Positions 16,960 through 26,418 of a stretch of DNA of 64,000 nt are shown one piece after another. The first letter of the stretch is position 1, and the number at the start of each line of letters is the position of its first letter. The stretch is from Gammaproteobacteria bacterium (GTDB taxonomy: Bacteria > Pseudomonadota > Gammaproteobacteria > Ga0077536): NCBI GenBank assembly GCA_016191285.1, contig JACPPA010000013.1, positions 1 through 64,000 of the forward strand. The letters run 5' to 3'. The notes beneath the pieces are model-generated. The model did not search any database, was not told where the DNA came from, and saw only the letters and a list, made by a program, of their open reading frames with translations. Position numbers and translations under genes: made by a program.

Positions 16960-17250
16960 GTGCGCATGCGCATGAATAACGCCAACGACGAGTCGCCCGA
17001 CGAACCTCGCACCGGATGGTTCTTTTCGCGTGGAACGTTAGTCACCTGCATCGCGCTCACGACGGTGGGGATATTGCTGCTCACCGGACATAAGGCGCAT
17101 CTTCTAGGTTTTGCACCGTACTTGCTGATTTTAGCGTGCCCCCTGATGCATTTTTTTATGCACGGTCGACATCATCACACCCCCAAGCCGGCGCGCGAGG
17201 ATCACGGCGATACTAACTCAAGTGCGGTTGGACCACGGGAAAAACCCTGA
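16960..17250 (+). CDS. DUF2933 family small membrane protein
   Basis: This is a 96-residue protein read from GTG 16960; ATG codons at 16966 and 16972 are alternatives. An AAGGGG ribosome-like site lies 13 bp before the GTG. It has two apolar segments (about 28-43 and 49-65) and the DUF2933 core GHKAHLLGFAPYLLILACPLM followed by HFFMHGRHHH. The histidine-rich tail suggests metal handling. DUF2933 genes are commonly found in heavy-metal efflux clusters, frequently beside an isoprenylcysteine-methyltransferase-like gene, as here. The stop codon overlaps the next start (TGATG). Confidence 0.8.
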   Translation: MRMRMNNANDESPDEPRTGWFFSRGTLVTCIALTTVGILLLTGHKAHLLGFAPYLLILACPLMHFFMHGRHHHTPKPAREDHGDTNSSAVGPREKP

Positions 17251-17936
17251 TGAATCACGATCCCGGATCAATGGCTTACGGACTGTGGGGGTTGGTCATT
17301 CTCAATTCGGTGATCTTCATCGCCTTCGCCTTCAGCTTCTTCAAGCCGCAGACCCGGACCGACTGGCGCACATTCGGCGCATTTTCGGGATTCATCGTCG
17401 CGCTATTCGTCGAGATGTATGGATTTCCACTGACCTTATATCTGCTGTCAGGCTGGCTGGCGACTCGTTACCCTGGGGTCGACTTCCTGGCCCATGACAG
17501 TGGCCACCTGTTACACACCCTTCTGCGCATCAAAGGCAATCCCCATTTCGATATTTTTCATCTTCTAAGCAACCTATTCATCATGGGCGGCTTTCTAGTC
17601 CTGTCCTATGCGTGGCATACGCTGTGGCAGGCGCAGCGTGGGCATCGACTGGCACACACCGGCCTTTATGCTCGGGTACGACATCCACAATATGTAGGTT
17701 TTATACTAATCATGTTCGGCTTTCTGCTGCAGTGGCCGACGATCCTGACCTTGGCGATGTTTCCGGTGCTCATGACAATGTACGTGCGGTTGGCCTTGGC
17801 TGAGGAGCGGCAGGCTGAAGCGGAATTCGGTGATGAGTATCGCAGCTGGGCGGCAGTGACGCCGCGTTTTGTGCCGTTTCTGTTCGGTCGTCGTAGTCTG
17901 GTGCACGGACGATCAGGTCCCATGCCTCAAGGTTAA
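17250..17936 (+). CDS. Isoprenylcysteine carboxyl-methyltransferase-like membrane protein
   Basis: This 228-residue protein has about five hydrophobic segments. It carries the ICMT/phospholipid-methyltransferase C-terminal motif: GLYARVRHPQYVGFILIMFG, then E-E-R-x-x-E-x-E-F-G-x-E-Y-x-x-W near the end. The R-H-P-x-Y and E-E...Y motifs bind S-adenosylmethionine and the lipid-like substrate. Bacteria do not make prenylated CaaX proteins, so the natural substrate is unknown. The gene is translationally coupled to the DUF2933 gene, a pairing typical of metal-resistance loci. Confidence 0.8.
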   Translation: MNHDPGSMAYGLWGLVILNSVIFIAFAFSFFKPQTRTDWRTFGAFSGFIVALFVEMYGFPLTLYLLSGWLATRYPGVDFLAHDSGHLLHTLLRIKGNPHFDIFHLLSNLFIMGGFLVLSYAWHTLWQAQRGHRLAHTGLYARVRHPQYVGFILIMFGFLLQWPTILTLAMFPVLMTMYVRLALAEERQAEAEFGDEYRSWAAVTPRFVPFLFGRRSLVHGRSGPMPQG

Positions 17937-17997
17937 TTGTTTCGTGGTTAATAGATTCGGGCCGCCGGACACGCCTTTCATGTCCTTGTGTTCGCAC

Positions 17998-18364
17998 ATT
18001 ACGCGTTGTTCTGGATTCCGGCGTTCGCCGGAATGACGTGTACAGAGTCGGACGCTACGGCGACAACTCCTGTCTCACGCTGTCATCCCGGAATTCGCGT
18101 AGCGAATATCCGGGATCCAGTCAGAATAGGCGTCCGCGCAGCGCGCGGACCTCATTTCTTCACTGGATTCCGGCGTGCGCCGGAATGACGGTGGTGGGGG
18201 TGCTCGAAGGCTCTTTGGATTCCGGCGGCCGCCGGAATGACGGGTGCAGGGTCGAACGCTACGACCACAACTCCTATCGAGTTTTCACACCGCTTGCTGC
18301 GCCGGAATGACGCGGTTAAAGCCCTGCCCCTGTAGGGCGGCCGGTATTTCCGCTTCGCTATTTA
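17998..18364. repeat. REP-like cluster with composite tail
   Basis: Several hairpins of the GGATTCCGGC-x-GCCGGAATGACG type are arrayed in both orientations: about 18013-18038, 18079-18121 (CCCGGAATTCG...CGAATATCCGGG), 18164-18190, 18219-18242 and 18297-18311. The cluster ends with a tail (GGCCGGTATTTCCGCTTCGC...) that is repeated at 30447-30470. The space 17937-18502 contains no gene. Confidence 0.75.
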
Positions 18365-18502
18365 GTCCATGTGCAGTCTTTTCACATCCGCGTCGGCGGC
18401 GCTTGTACGCTTGTGATAGAGCATCGCCGACGTGCAAGCGCTGAGTTGGTGGCAACGCCGCGCGCCGCGGAACCAAGCCCATAAGAATGAGTCCGACTCA
18501 AC

Positions 18503-18922
18503 ATGCGACGAACTAACCTCAATGGAACTCCGCTGCGTTGGCTGATGGCGTTAGCGGTGCTCGCTGTGCTGTCGAGCGTCGCGACAGGCTTCGCGAAGCA
18601 ACACCTCGCGGCCGCTGACGTCTACTTGCCTATGCGTCTCGCTAATCCTGGTGCGGACTGTCGGATGCATACTTCCTGTGATCCCGCCGGGTTTGCTGGC
18701 GCCTGCTGCGAATGGGGTGCAGGGATGGTGCTTGCGACGGCGGGCACCGAGATAGCGCCGAGCGACAGTAAGAACGACCGATCACCGCCTTTTACAATCA
18801 ATTCGAAGAACCTGCCAGAGACCCTCGCTTACGCTAATCGTCGGACTTTCAAACCAGACAAAACCTATTCGGCATCCGCGGGGACCGAGACCTATCTCGC
18901 GACCGCGCGACTTCGGATTTAA
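18503..18922 (+). CDS. Small secreted Cys-containing protein, copper-cluster type
   Basis: This 139-residue protein has an N-terminal hydrophobic signal (about 12-31), then a Cys-containing segment (DCRMHTSCDPAG and GACCEW), a low-complexity middle, and the end TYLATARLRI. The terminal Y-L-x-T-x-R-L-R-I motif is shared with the protein at 20365 and, in altered form, with the first gene of the cus operon at 29145. These appear to be divergent members of one periplasmic family tied to copper efflux. No catalytic motif is seen. A metal-binding or sensing role is inferred from the cysteines and location. Confidence 0.6.
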   Translation: MRRTNLNGTPLRWLMALAVLAVLSSVATGFAKQHLAAADVYLPMRLANPGADCRMHTSCDPAGFAGACCEWGAGMVLATAGTEIAPSDSKNDRSPPFTINSKNLPETLAYANRRTFKPDKTYSASAGTETYLATARLRI

Positions 18923-19003
18923 AGCCTTCCTCGAATCGCGCTTGCTTTGCTATCGGCGTTGCCGATCGCCTGTAATTCATTTATCGATTAGAGGAAATTT
19001 CAC

Positions 19004-19288
19004 ATGAAGACACGTACCACACTTGGCTTGATTGCCGCGTTGACGCTCTCTACCGCCATGCTCACTCCGTTGCCGGCTTTTGCCGGAAACAATTACTGGG
19101 GACAGCAGCAACTCGAATTGACTCGCGCGCAAGCCTTGCGCACGCACTGCATGGATGCGCACGGTCGCTGCATCGAATCGAAGATGCTCGGCGATAACTA
19201 CTATTACCGGTGCCCGATGCGTCAACTCAAACCGACTGACGCCTCGGGTATCCAATCCGGGTTGCTGTCAGTGATGTTCTGCGAATAA
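19004..19288 (+). CDS. Small secreted protein with four cysteines
   Basis: This 94-residue protein is preceded by a good ribosome site (AGAGGA). The signal peptide covers about 1-27 (ending PLPAFA). The mature 67 residues contain cysteines in THCMDAHGRCIESK, YYRCPM and the final MFCE, plus methionines and histidines. This suggests a disulfide-bonded or metal-binding periplasmic protein. I do not recognise the family. It is followed by a strong terminator and probably forms a two-gene unit with the protein at 18503. Confidence 0.6.
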   Translation: MKTRTTLGLIAALTLSTAMLTPLPAFAGNNYWGQQQLELTRAQALRTHCMDAHGRCIESKMLGDNYYYRCPMRQLKPTDASGIQSGLLSVMFCE

Positions 19289-19317
19289 CACCGCGTCGGA
19301 TCTGATCAACCGCCATT

Positions 19318-19350
19318 GCCGGGGGTCTTCAGCCCCCGGCTTTTTATTTT
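19318..19350 (+). terminator. Rho-independent terminator
   Basis: An 8-bp perfect GC stem, GCCGGGGG/CCCCCGGC, with a 7-base loop is followed by TTTTTATTTT. It ends the transcript of the gene at 19004. Confidence 0.9.
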
Positions 19351-19603
19351 GCCTTGGATGGAAACGATAGGGTTCGTTTAGCGACGCCGTAGCTCGCGAG
19401 GTGACACGCTCGACCTGCGGTGGGTGCCATCGTTCGCCTCCATTAGCACACACGCTGTGCCATTGGGATAGGCTCCGCACCGCCGTAGTGCAAATATCGC
19501 CACGCGCAACGAGATGTTCCGCGTAACGCATTGAACCGGCGAGGTCGCGTTTGGTATGAATGTTGCTGACTTTCGCGGACAGGCTACTAGGAGTGAGTTC
19601 GTA

Positions 19604-20113
19604 ATGAACCGTTCATTGATCACCGGTTTCTACGTCTTCGTTATAGTCACCGTTGGCGCGGGCGCCGCGGACGCCACTGAATTTGCCGCGGTCGTGCCGC
19701 TACACGGCGGCAACGCTTACTACGTGTCCGCGCGTATCGGAAACACCGCCGATACCGGGGATCTGATGCTCGATACTGGGTCAGGTTACGTCACGATCAA
19801 TGAACGGACGCTCGCCCGTCTTCAACAGGATGGCGATGCGCCCTACGTGAAAGACGTGTCAGGGATACTAGCCGACGGTTCGCGTAAATCGGTGCCGGTT
19901 TATCGTGTCGGTTCGATTTCGATCGGCTGCTGCTGTGTCGTGCAGGATGTAGAAGCAGCGGTATTCCCGGGGGTCACACGTCAAATCCTTGGCATGAGCG
20001 CGTTGAAGAAGGTCGCGCCGTTTGCGGTCGCGATTGACCCGCCCAACTTAAGTCTAAGTAAATGCCGCAGTGACGTATCGACAAATACCGAAGTCGATTT
20101 GAAAAGCTTCTAG
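19604..20113 (+). CDS. Retropepsin-like aspartic protease, secreted
   Basis: A 169-residue protein is read from ATG 19604, chosen because an AGGAG site precedes it and a signal peptide starts there (MNRSLITGFYVFVIVTVGAG). The catalytic motif of clan AA proteases is clear, LMLDTGSGYVTIN with D-T-G-S, followed by a flap-like region and ILGMSALKKV, which corresponds to the hydrophobic-hydrophobic-Gly motif. One Asp per chain implies a dimer. TIGR02281-type bacterial retropepsins of this kind are periplasmic or membrane anchored, with unknown substrates. A Cys triplet (GCCCVV) is unusual. Confidence 0.75.
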   Translation: MNRSLITGFYVFVIVTVGAGAADATEFAAVVPLHGGNAYYVSARIGNTADTGDLMLDTGSGYVTINERTLARLQQDGDAPYVKDVSGILADGSRKSVPVYRVGSISIGCCCVVQDVEAAVFPGVTRQILGMSALKKVAPFAVAIDPPNLSLSKCRSDVSTNTEVDLKSF

Positions 20114-20230
20114 CGCGTCACCACTAATTCGCTCGCCAGCCAGTTCCCCTGGTCCATCCGCTCTCCGGCGGTAGCTACCCTCCGCCCGTCGATCATTAAC
20201 CAAAATAACGACCGCCTATGAAGTGGCCAT

Positions 20231-20258
20231 TTGTTGGCTATACTTTGCTAGGTATGAT
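20231..20258 (+). promoter_or_regulatory. Sigma-70-like promoter
   Basis: TTGTTG, a 16-bp spacer and TATGAT lie about 107-134 bp before the start of the gene at 20365, in an otherwise empty 250-bp stretch. Confidence 0.45.
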
Positions 20259-20364
20259 GCTGCGTAGCGCACTCAAATGCGGTTGCGCGGGATATCGATT
20301 ACAGGAGTGATGGGCTCGTGATAATCAGAAATGGGAGAGTCCGCGTAAGCCACTCGCAAGGCAC

Positions 20365-20787
20365 ATGAGGCTGATCGTAAATAACGCATTCGCCAAACGG
20401 CTGCTTAGCGCGTTGTGGCTGGTATTGGTAGTCCCCGAGGGACATCTGGCGTTTGCGTGTCAGCTCATGAACGATGACGTACGTGCCGTCTGCTGCTGCA
20501 CGGAAAAAATTACCGGCGCCTGCGACCTGCACGGCCATTGCGACGGGCATCTGGCGGGCAAACAGCACGGGTGCTGCGTCGTTTCGGAGCAATCGGCGCA
20601 TGCCGTGACTACCGCACCCAGCGACGACTCCGGTTGGCTTACGCCCCAGCGCCCGATCGTGGCGATCCCAGTCGCTCTTTATCTCACGCAACAAACCTTC
20701 CACGGGAGCGCCCTTTCGCGCTCGTTGGTGACAGTCGCTCGGTCAGAGCAGTCGCTTTATCTGACTACCCGTCGACTCCGGATTTAG
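20365..20787 (+). CDS. Cys/His-rich secreted protein, copper-cluster type
   Basis: This 140-residue protein has an N-terminal hydrophobic signal (about 12-32). A metal-ligand-rich region follows: VCCCTEKITGACDLHGHCDGHLAGKQHGCC, about 11 Cys/His within 40 residues. The tail ends LYLTTRRLRI, as in the protein at 18503. The Cys/His cluster strongly suggests binding of a soft metal such as Cu(I) in the periplasm. It is followed by a small lipoprotein gene and, 0.6 kb on, the porin gene. Family name not recognised. Confidence 0.6.
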   Translation: MRLIVNNAFAKRLLSALWLVLVVPEGHLAFACQLMNDDVRAVCCCTEKITGACDLHGHCDGHLAGKQHGCCVVSEQSAHAVTTAPSDDSGWLTPQRPIVAIPVALYLTQQTFHGSALSRSLVTVARSEQSLYLTTRRLRI

Positions 20788-20879
20788 ATCGGTCCTTCCC
20801 CTGTCCTTGGCGCTGAGCCACACCGGTTAAGTCCGGCGGCCCGGTGCTACGTATCCGATTACATCAGGAGGACCGTTCA

Positions 20880-21101
20880 ATGAAAACGCATTTCGAATTC
20901 ATCCATACTGCCGCCGTGGCGGCACTCGTTGGCTTGAGCATCACCACACTCTTGACCGCTTGCGCTACCGCCCCCGCTCCGCGGTTGGCCGGCCATGCTG
21001 TCGAACAGGCCGAGATGGCAAAGTTCGAGGAGACGAGGCCGCAACGGCACTGCTACCTGCAACCGCCCAAGAACGTGAGTTGGCAATGCGAAGTGTATTA
21101 A
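20880..21101 (+). CDS. Small lipoprotein
   Basis: A 73-residue protein is read from ATG 20880, which has an AGGAGG ribosome site seven bases away; an in-frame start at 20844 has none. The lipobox LLTAC at about residues 24-28 predicts lipid attachment and cleavage before Cys28. The mature part is short, with two further cysteines (HCYLQPP and WQCEVY at the end), suggesting a disulfide. It probably sits in the outer membrane. Function unknown. The copper-cluster context is the only hint. Confidence 0.65.
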   Translation: MKTHFEFIHTAAVAALVGLSITTLLTACATAPAPRLAGHAVEQAEMAKFEETRPQRHCYLQPPKNVSWQCEVY

Positions 21102-21126
21102 GTCGCATTCTGTAAGAGCAGACATC

Positions 21127-21152
21127 ACGGGGCCACGGACGGCCCCGTTCCT
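21127..21152 (+). terminator. Hairpin, probable terminator
   Basis: ACGGGGCC and GGCCCCGT form an 8-bp perfect stem with a 6-base loop (ACGGAC) 25 bp after the lipoprotein gene. The following T-tract is poor (TCCTT), so efficiency is uncertain. The rest of 21153-21393 shows no gene. Confidence 0.55.
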
Positions 21153-21393
21153 TGCCCCACGCAAGTGATCCCATCTGCGCGGATCGTGGTCGATTTGGTG
21201 CCTTATGCGTAATGGGCGAGCCAATAACGCACTACCTATGTCGCAAACCCAAGTCGTTTTGGCACGGAACTTGATCGATAAGTGCGTGCATTAAGAATCT
21301 TCTAAAAATAGTAGATAACTGCTCGGGTCTATTCTGATTGCCGCACCTATGTGGTGCCGTGGTGTTTAATTTTGAGTCAAATCGAGATTTAAA

Positions 21394-22656
21394 ATGAGCA
21401 AAAACTACTTGAAGACAATCTTCTCGCCAAACATTAACGTCAAACGCGTTATTTCGAACATTGCACTTGTTACGGCCGCTGCGTTGATGTGCGTCAACAC
21501 AGCGAGTGCCGATGAAACAAAACCACCCGAGCCTCGATTTAAGATTTATGGCTGGTTGGAGGGTGGCTTCACCACCAACGCGGATTCGCCAAACGATGAT
21601 CGGAACTTCGGCCACTTGTTTACCGACCGATCCAATCAACCGCTGCTGAATCAGGCCGTCATCACTGGCGAGCGCTTGCTTGTGCCCCAACCTGGCGAAT
21701 TTGATTGGGGTATGAAATTCCAGTTCATGTACGGCAGCGACGCCCGCTTCATCCACTCCTTGGGATTGCTGAGCAACACCACCGATGATCGTGCACAGCC
21801 GGATATCGTTGAAGCCTACCTGAATCTGCACTTCCCCATCTTCACCGAGGGCGGGCTGGATGTGAGGGCCGGGAAATTCGTGACGCTCGAAGGCGCCGAG
21901 ACTATCGATCCGCGCACCAACGTATTCTATTCGCACACCTACATCTTCAACTTCGGTATACCGTTTAATCACTCTGGCGCTCTGGCGACTTTGCACGCCA
22001 CCCCTTGGTTGGATGTCTTCGCCGGCATTACGCGCGGGGTGAATACCAGCCTCGCCGACAACAACGGGTCCGCCGCGTTTCATGGCGGGTTCGGTTTGAC
22101 GCTTCTCGGTGGCAAGGTGGTGTCTTTTGCCAGCACGCACATCGGTGCAGAGAATCCCCGTGACAATCACAATACCCGCTATCTCAGCGATATCACGACC
22201 ACCTGGAAGATCAGCGATACGTTCACTTCAATCACCGATTTGAATTACATTTATGAGGAGTCGGTTGATGCCCGCGGTTACGGTATAGCGCAATACTTCA
22301 CCTATGCCTATAGCGACTGGCTGATCCCCGCCATACGCTTCGAAGTTTGGCGCGATGAAAAAGGCTTTTTTGTCGCGCAGTTCGGCGCTAACAACGACTT
22401 CATCCGTATCGAGCGCGGCGATCTGTTTACGCCCAGCCCGCGAACGGTGGGCGGCGGCAACACCACTTACGGCGCAATTACCGCCGGGGTGACCATCAAG
22501 CCGGCGACACCCCAGCGACTCAATGGCCTGCTCGCCGGAATTATGGTACGCCCGGAGCTGCGCTATGACCGCTCGTTGAACGACACGCGACCGTTCAACG
22601 ACTCAGGCACGAAGGATCAGTTCACCGCTTCTTTTGACGTGATATTGCAGTTTTAA
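21394..22656 (+). CDS. Outer-membrane beta-barrel porin (OmpL/Bbp2-like)
   Basis: This 420-residue protein has an N-terminal signal (about 18-38, ending NTASA). The rest alternates in the manner of a beta-barrel and ends in the outer-membrane signature phenylalanine (FDVILQF). The start of the mature part, FKIYGWLEGGFTTNADSP, with repeated aromatic girdles and RPELRYDRS near the end, fits the putative beta-barrel porin-2 family. Such barrels mediate diffusion of small solutes. Its place between copper-related genes suggests metal-linked permeability (inference). The gene ends 4 bp into the convergent merR gene. Confidence 0.8.
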   Translation: MSKNYLKTIFSPNINVKRVISNIALVTAAALMCVNTASADETKPPEPRFKIYGWLEGGFTTNADSPNDDRNFGHLFTDRSNQPLLNQAVITGERLLVPQPGEFDWGMKFQFMYGSDARFIHSLGLLSNTTDDRAQPDIVEAYLNLHFPIFTEGGLDVRAGKFVTLEGAETIDPRTNVFYSHTYIFNFGIPFNHSGALATLHATPWLDVFAGITRGVNTSLADNNGSAAFHGGFGLTLLGGKVVSFASTHIGAENPRDNHNTRYLSDITTTWKISDTFTSITDLNYIYEESVDARGYGIAQYFTYAYSDWLIPAIRFEVWRDEKGFFVAQFGANNDFIRIERGDLFTPSPRTVGGGNTTYGAITAGVTIKPATPQRLNGLLAGIMVRPELRYDRSLNDTRPFNDSGTKDQFTASFDVILQF

Positions 22657-23015
22657 GGCTTGCTTTGCTTCCCCTCTGTAACAGGGCGTTCGAGTGCCGC
22701 AAAGGTCTCGCGGATCGCCATCAGTTCGCGGATCTTGCGATCGAGGGCGGCGATCCGTCGCCTGGCCCGGGCCCGCGCTTGCTCACGGCGACCGCTGTCT
22801 TCCGTTAACTTCAGCAATTCGGCGATATCTTCCACGGTCAAGCCGCACGCTTTAGCCTCGCAAATAAGGCGCAGGCGTTCGATATCGGCTGCCGAGTAGA
22901 GTCCGTGACCGCGCACCGTCCGCGACGTCGGGCACACGAGGCCTTGTTGCACGTAGCGACGTGCGGTGTCGATGCCGACTCCGGCGGCTTTAGCCACGTC
23001 ACTGATCATGTACAT
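22653..23015 (-). CDS. MerR-family regulator
   Basis: About 120 residues are read from ATG 23015; the open frame continues upstream to a GTG at 23087 that overlaps the stop of the small ORF, so a longer product is possible. The start MYMISDVAKAAGVGIDTARRYVQQGL is the MerR helix-turn-helix, followed by wing residues R-G-H-G-x-Y and an E-R-L-R-L-I-C-E-A dimer helix. The C-terminal metal loop with paired cysteines of CueR/CadR is absent; only two cysteines exist, in the ICEAKACGL helix. It is the last gene of the cus operon and may regulate it, but its effector cannot be assigned. Confidence 0.78.
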   Translation of the reverse strand: MYMISDVAKAAGVGIDTARRYVQQGLVCPTSRTVRGHGLYSAADIERLRLICEAKACGLTVEDIAELLKLTEDSGRREQARARARRRIAALDRKIRELMAIRETFAALERPVTEGKQSKP

Positions 23016-23083
23016 AGGCGAAATAAATGAATTTTCAATCTTATGAATCAGCGTCGAGCCGCTTAGATCCCTGCGTACCATTC

Positions 23084-23209
23084 TCACCCCTGGTCTTCCC
23101 AGTAACCGCCCTTGCCTTCACCGATGTTGCTGAAGTTTTCGACAAGTTCGATACCCATGATGTACTTGGCCATTTTGTAGCCGAATTGGCGTTCAATCAG
23201 GTGTGACAT
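23084..23209 (-). CDS. 41-residue ORF in the cus operon
   Basis: Read on the minus strand from ATG 23209, 11 bp after the cusA stop, with a strong AAAGGAG ribosome site ending 5 bp before the start. The 41-residue product runs MSHLIERQFGYKMAKYIMG, IELVENFSNIGEG and ends GGYWEDQG. It contains a His, three Met and aromatic residues but no cysteine or membrane helix. The stop TGA overlaps a GTG in frame with merR, so the two may be translationally coupled. The good ribosome site and tight spacing argue it is real. Function is unknown. Confidence 0.65.
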   Translation of the reverse strand: MSHLIERQFGYKMAKYIMGIELVENFSNIGEGKGGYWEDQG

Positions 23210-23220
23210 GCGGTCTCCTT

Positions 23221-26200
23221 TCATGAGTCAGTAACTGGCAACGACTCAGATACCGCAGTACCGGGAACCGGATCATGAATGACCGTGCGCGCCTGCGCTG
23301 CACGCGATCGCCGCCGAAGTAAATAGACGGCGGGGATCACGAACATCGAGAGCAGCGGCGCCGTAATCATCCCGCCAATCATCGGCGCGGCAATGCGCTG
23401 CATGACTTCCGAACCGGTGCCCGATCCAAACATGATCGGCAAGAGGCCGGCGATGATCACGGCTACCGTCATTGCTTTCGGCCGCACGCGCAACACCGCG
23501 CCTTCGCGAATGGCGTCGAGCAGATCGACCTCACTGCATTTGCCGGCGGCGACCCGCGCCTCCCACGCTTGTTTCAAATACAACAACATGATCACGCCGA
23601 ATTCGGCGGCCACCCCTGCCAGCGCGATGAAACCGACGGCGCTCGCAATCGAGAGGTTGTGACCGAGCGCCCACAGCAGCCAGAAGCCGCCGACGAGCGC
23701 GAAGGGCAGGGTCGCCATGATCAACACCGCTTCATCGAAGCGCCGGAACGTCAGATACAGCAGCACGAAGATGATCATCAACGTCGCCGGTACCACCACT
23801 TTAAGTTTGGCGGTGGCGCGCTCCAGAAACTCGAACTGCCCGGACCACGAGATCGAATAGCCCGCCGGTAGCGGCACCTCCTTGGCGACGGCGCGCTGCA
23901 TGTCGTGGACCGCCGAGCTGAGATCGCGGCCGCGGATGTCGACGTACACCCAGCCTGACAGGCGTGAATTTTCGCTCCGCAACATCGGCGGACCGTCCGT
24001 GATCTTGATCGTCGTCACATCGCCTAAGCGGATCTGCGCGCCGCGCGCGGTTAGCACGGGCAGGTCGCGAAGCTTTTCGATTGAATCGCGCACTTCGCGG
24101 GGGTAACGCACATTGATCGGAAAGCGTTGCAGGCCTTCAACCGTCTCGCCGATGTTTTCGCCGCCGATCGCGGCGGCGACGATGCTTTGGACATCGGCAA
24201 TATTGAGTCCATAGCGCCCCGCGAGATCGCGATCGATCGTGACATCGATGTAGCGGCCGCCGGTCAAACGTTCAGCCAGCGCGGAGGTCACACCGGGTAC
24301 TTGTTTAACCACTCGTTCGACGGCGGCAGTCACCTTGTCGATCTCTAGCAGACTAGGACCCGCGACCTTCACGCCAACCGGGCTCTTGATGCCGGTCGCG
24401 ATCATGTCGATGCGGTTGCGGATCGGCGGGATCCAGATATTCGACAACCCCGGTATTTTGACGATGCGGTCCATCTCCTCGATCAGCTTGTCGGGAGTCA
24501 TGTCCGGCCGCCACTGATCGCGCGGTTTGAATTGGATCGCGGTTTCAAACATCTCCAACGGCGCCGGATCGGTGGCGGTCTCGGCACGCCCGACTTTGCC
24601 GAAGACGCTCTTCACCTCCGGGACAGTTTTGATCAACCGGTCGGTCTGCTGTAGAAGCTCGCCCACTTTGCCGGCGGAAATACCCGGCAGGGCGGAGGGC
24701 ATGTAAAGCACGTCGCCCTCGTCGAGCGGCGGCATGAACTCACCCCCCAATTGACTGGCGGGCCACAGCGTCACCAGCGCGATTAACACAGCCACCATCA
24801 GTGTTATTTTCGGCGCGCGCAGCACGCCGTTCAGCAGCGGCCGGTACAGCGCGATGAGCCACCGATTGAGTGGATTGGTTTGTTCAGCGGGGATCTTGCC
24901 GCGGATCAAATAACCCATCAGCACCGGGATCAAGGTTACCGCGAGCGCCGCTGCCGCGGCCATCGCGTAGGTCTTGGTAAACGCAAGCGGTGAGAATAGT
25001 CGCCCCTCCTGCGCTTCGAGCGTGAACACCGGAATGAACGACAGCACGATGATCAAGAGCGAGAAGAACAACGCCGGCCCGACTTCGACCGCCGCATCGC
25101 CGATGACCCGCCAGCGCAATTCGCCAACGAGTTCCCGACCGGGATGCGCGTGGTGCCAGGCTTCGAGCTTCTTGTGCGCGTTCTCGATCATCACCACCGC
25201 GGCATCGACCATCGCGCCGATCGCAATCGCGATCCCGCCCAAGGACATGATGTTGGCGTTGACGCCTTGGTAGTACATAACGATAAAGGCAGCCAGGATC
25301 CCGAGCGGCAAGGAGACGATAGCCACGAATGCCGAGCGCAGATGAAACAGGAACACGACGCAGACGACGGCAACCACGATGAATTCCTCGAGCAACTTTT
25401 CTTGCAGATTCTTGACCGCGCGCTTGATGAGGTCGGAGCGATCATAGGTCGTCACGACTTCAACCCCGGCGGGGAGACTCGGTTTAAGTTCTGCGAGCTT
25501 CGTCTTCACCGCTTCGATCGTCGCCAGCGCGTTCTTGCCCGAGCGCATGACGATGATGCCGCCGGCCACCTCGCCTTCGCCATTGAGCTCCGCAATCCCG
25601 CGGCGCATTTCTGGACCCACCTGCACCCGCGCCACGTCGCCCAGACGCACACTGACGCCGGTCTCGGTGGTGGTGAGGGGGATCTTGCGGAAGTCGTCGA
25701 GCGAAGTCAGATAGCCTGCGGCGCGCACGATGTACTCGGCTTCGCCCAGTTCCAGCACCGAGCCGCCGGTCTCCTGATTCGCGCGCTTTACTGCCTCGAT
25801 GACGGTGTTAAGCGGGATCGCGTAAGCGCGCAACTTGTCCGGATTGAGGACGATTTGATATTGACGCACCATGCCCCCCAATGACGCGACTTCGGAGACA
25901 TTCGGTACGGCCTTCAATTCGTACTTGAGGAACCAGTCTTGCAGCGCACGTAACTGCGACAAATCCAGCTTGCCGCTTTTGTCGGTGAGCGCGTATTCGA
26001 ATACCCAACCCACCCCGGTCGCGTCCGGTCCCAACGCGGTTTTGGCCTGCGGCGGTAGGCGCGACTGCACCTGGTTCAAGTATTCGAGCACGCGCGAACG
26101 CGCCCAATAGAGATCGGTGCCGTCCTCGAAGATCACGTACACATAAGAGTCGCCGAAGAATGAAAATCCGCGCACGGTCTTGGCGCCCGGCACGGATAAC

Positions 26201-26418
26201 ATCGCGGTGGTGAGCGGATAGGTCACCTGATTCTCGACGATCTGCGGCGCCTGGCCCGGAAGCGTGGTGCGGATGATCACCTGCACATCGGAGAGATCCG
26301 GAATCGCATCGAGCGGGATCTTCGACAGTGACCAGAGCCCCCATACCATGAGCATGACGGTGGCGAGCAACACCAGGAAGCGGTTGGCGATCGACCAGCG
26401 AATAAGCAGCGCAATCAT
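23221..26418 (-). CDS. cusA: CusA-type Cu(I)/Ag(I) efflux RND pump
   Basis: This 1065-residue inner-membrane proton-driven pump has twelve helices and two large periplasmic loops. Signature features are [11 protein letters not shown] at the start, the helix-4 motif [19 protein letters not shown] with the proton-relay Asp and Glu (HME-RND Cu/Ag subtype), and the three methionines that in E. coli CusA are M573, M623 and M672. These lie in [20 protein letters not shown] and [13 protein letters not shown]. All three are kept, which supports Cu(I)/Ag(I) as substrate over Zn/Co. It is third in the operon and overlaps cusB by 4 bp. Confidence 0.93.
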   Translation of the reverse strand: MIALLIRWSIANRFLVLLATVMLMVWGLWSLSKIPLDAIPDLSDVQVIIRTTLPGQAPQIVENQVTYPLTTAMLSVPGAKTVRGFSFFGDSYVYVIFEDGTDLYWARSRVLEYLNQVQSRLPPQAKTALGPDATGVGWVFEYALTDKSGKLDLSQLRALQDWFLKYELKAVPNVSEVASLGGMVRQYQIVLNPDKLRAYAIPLNTVIEAVKRANQETGGSVLELGEAEYIVRAAGYLTSLDDFRKIPLTTTETGVSVRLGDVARVQVGPEMRRGIAELNGEGEVAGGIIVMRSGKNALATIEAVKTKLAELKPSLPAGVEVVTTYDRSDLIKRAVKNLQEKLLEEFIVVAVVCVVFLFHLRSAFVAIVSLPLGILAAFIVMYYQGVNANIMSLGGIAIAIGAMVDAAVVMIENAHKKLEAWHHAHPGRELVGELRWRVIGDAAVEVGPALFFSLLIIVLSFIPVFTLEAQEGRLFSPLAFTKTYAMAAAAALAVTLIPVLMGYLIRGKIPAEQTNPLNRWLIALYRPLLNGVLRAPKITLMVAVLIALVTLWPASQLGGEFMPPLDEGDVLYMPSALPGISAGKVGELLQQTDRLIKTVPEVKSVFGKVGRAETATDPAPLEMFETAIQFKPRDQWRPDMTPDKLIEEMDRIVKIPGLSNIWIPPIRNRIDMIATGIKSPVGVKVAGPSLLEIDKVTAAVERVVKQVPGVTSALAERLTGGRYIDVTIDRDLAGRYGLNIADVQSIVAAAIGGENIGETVEGLQRFPINVRYPREVRDSIEKLRDLPVLTARGAQIRLGDVTTIKITDGPPMLRSENSRLSGWVYVDIRGRDLSSAVHDMQRAVAKEVPLPAGYSISWSGQFEFLERATAKLKVVVPATLMIIFVLLYLTFRRFDEAVLIMATLPFALVGGFWLLWALGHNLSIASAVGFIALAGVAAEFGVIMLLYLKQAWEARVAAGKCSEVDLLDAIREGAVLRVRPKAMTVAVIIAGLLPIMFGSGTGSEVMQRIAAPMIGGMITAPLLSMFVIPAVYLLRRRSRAAQARTVIHDPVPGTAVSESLPVTDS

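Noticed and set aside
21259-21275. Sigma-54-like promoter TGGCACG-N4-TTGAT before the porin gene
   Set aside because: The -24 half fits, but the -12 half lacks the essential GC, and no enhancer-binding regulator is nearby.
21232-22170. 312-codon frame antisense to the porin gene
   Set aside because: It is a shadow of the porin reading frame; the composition is unlike a real protein and no motif is present.
25144-25884. 246-codon frame antisense to cusA, rich in His and Asp
   Set aside because: It is a mirror of cusA codons; the His/Asp richness arises from complementing Val and Met codons.
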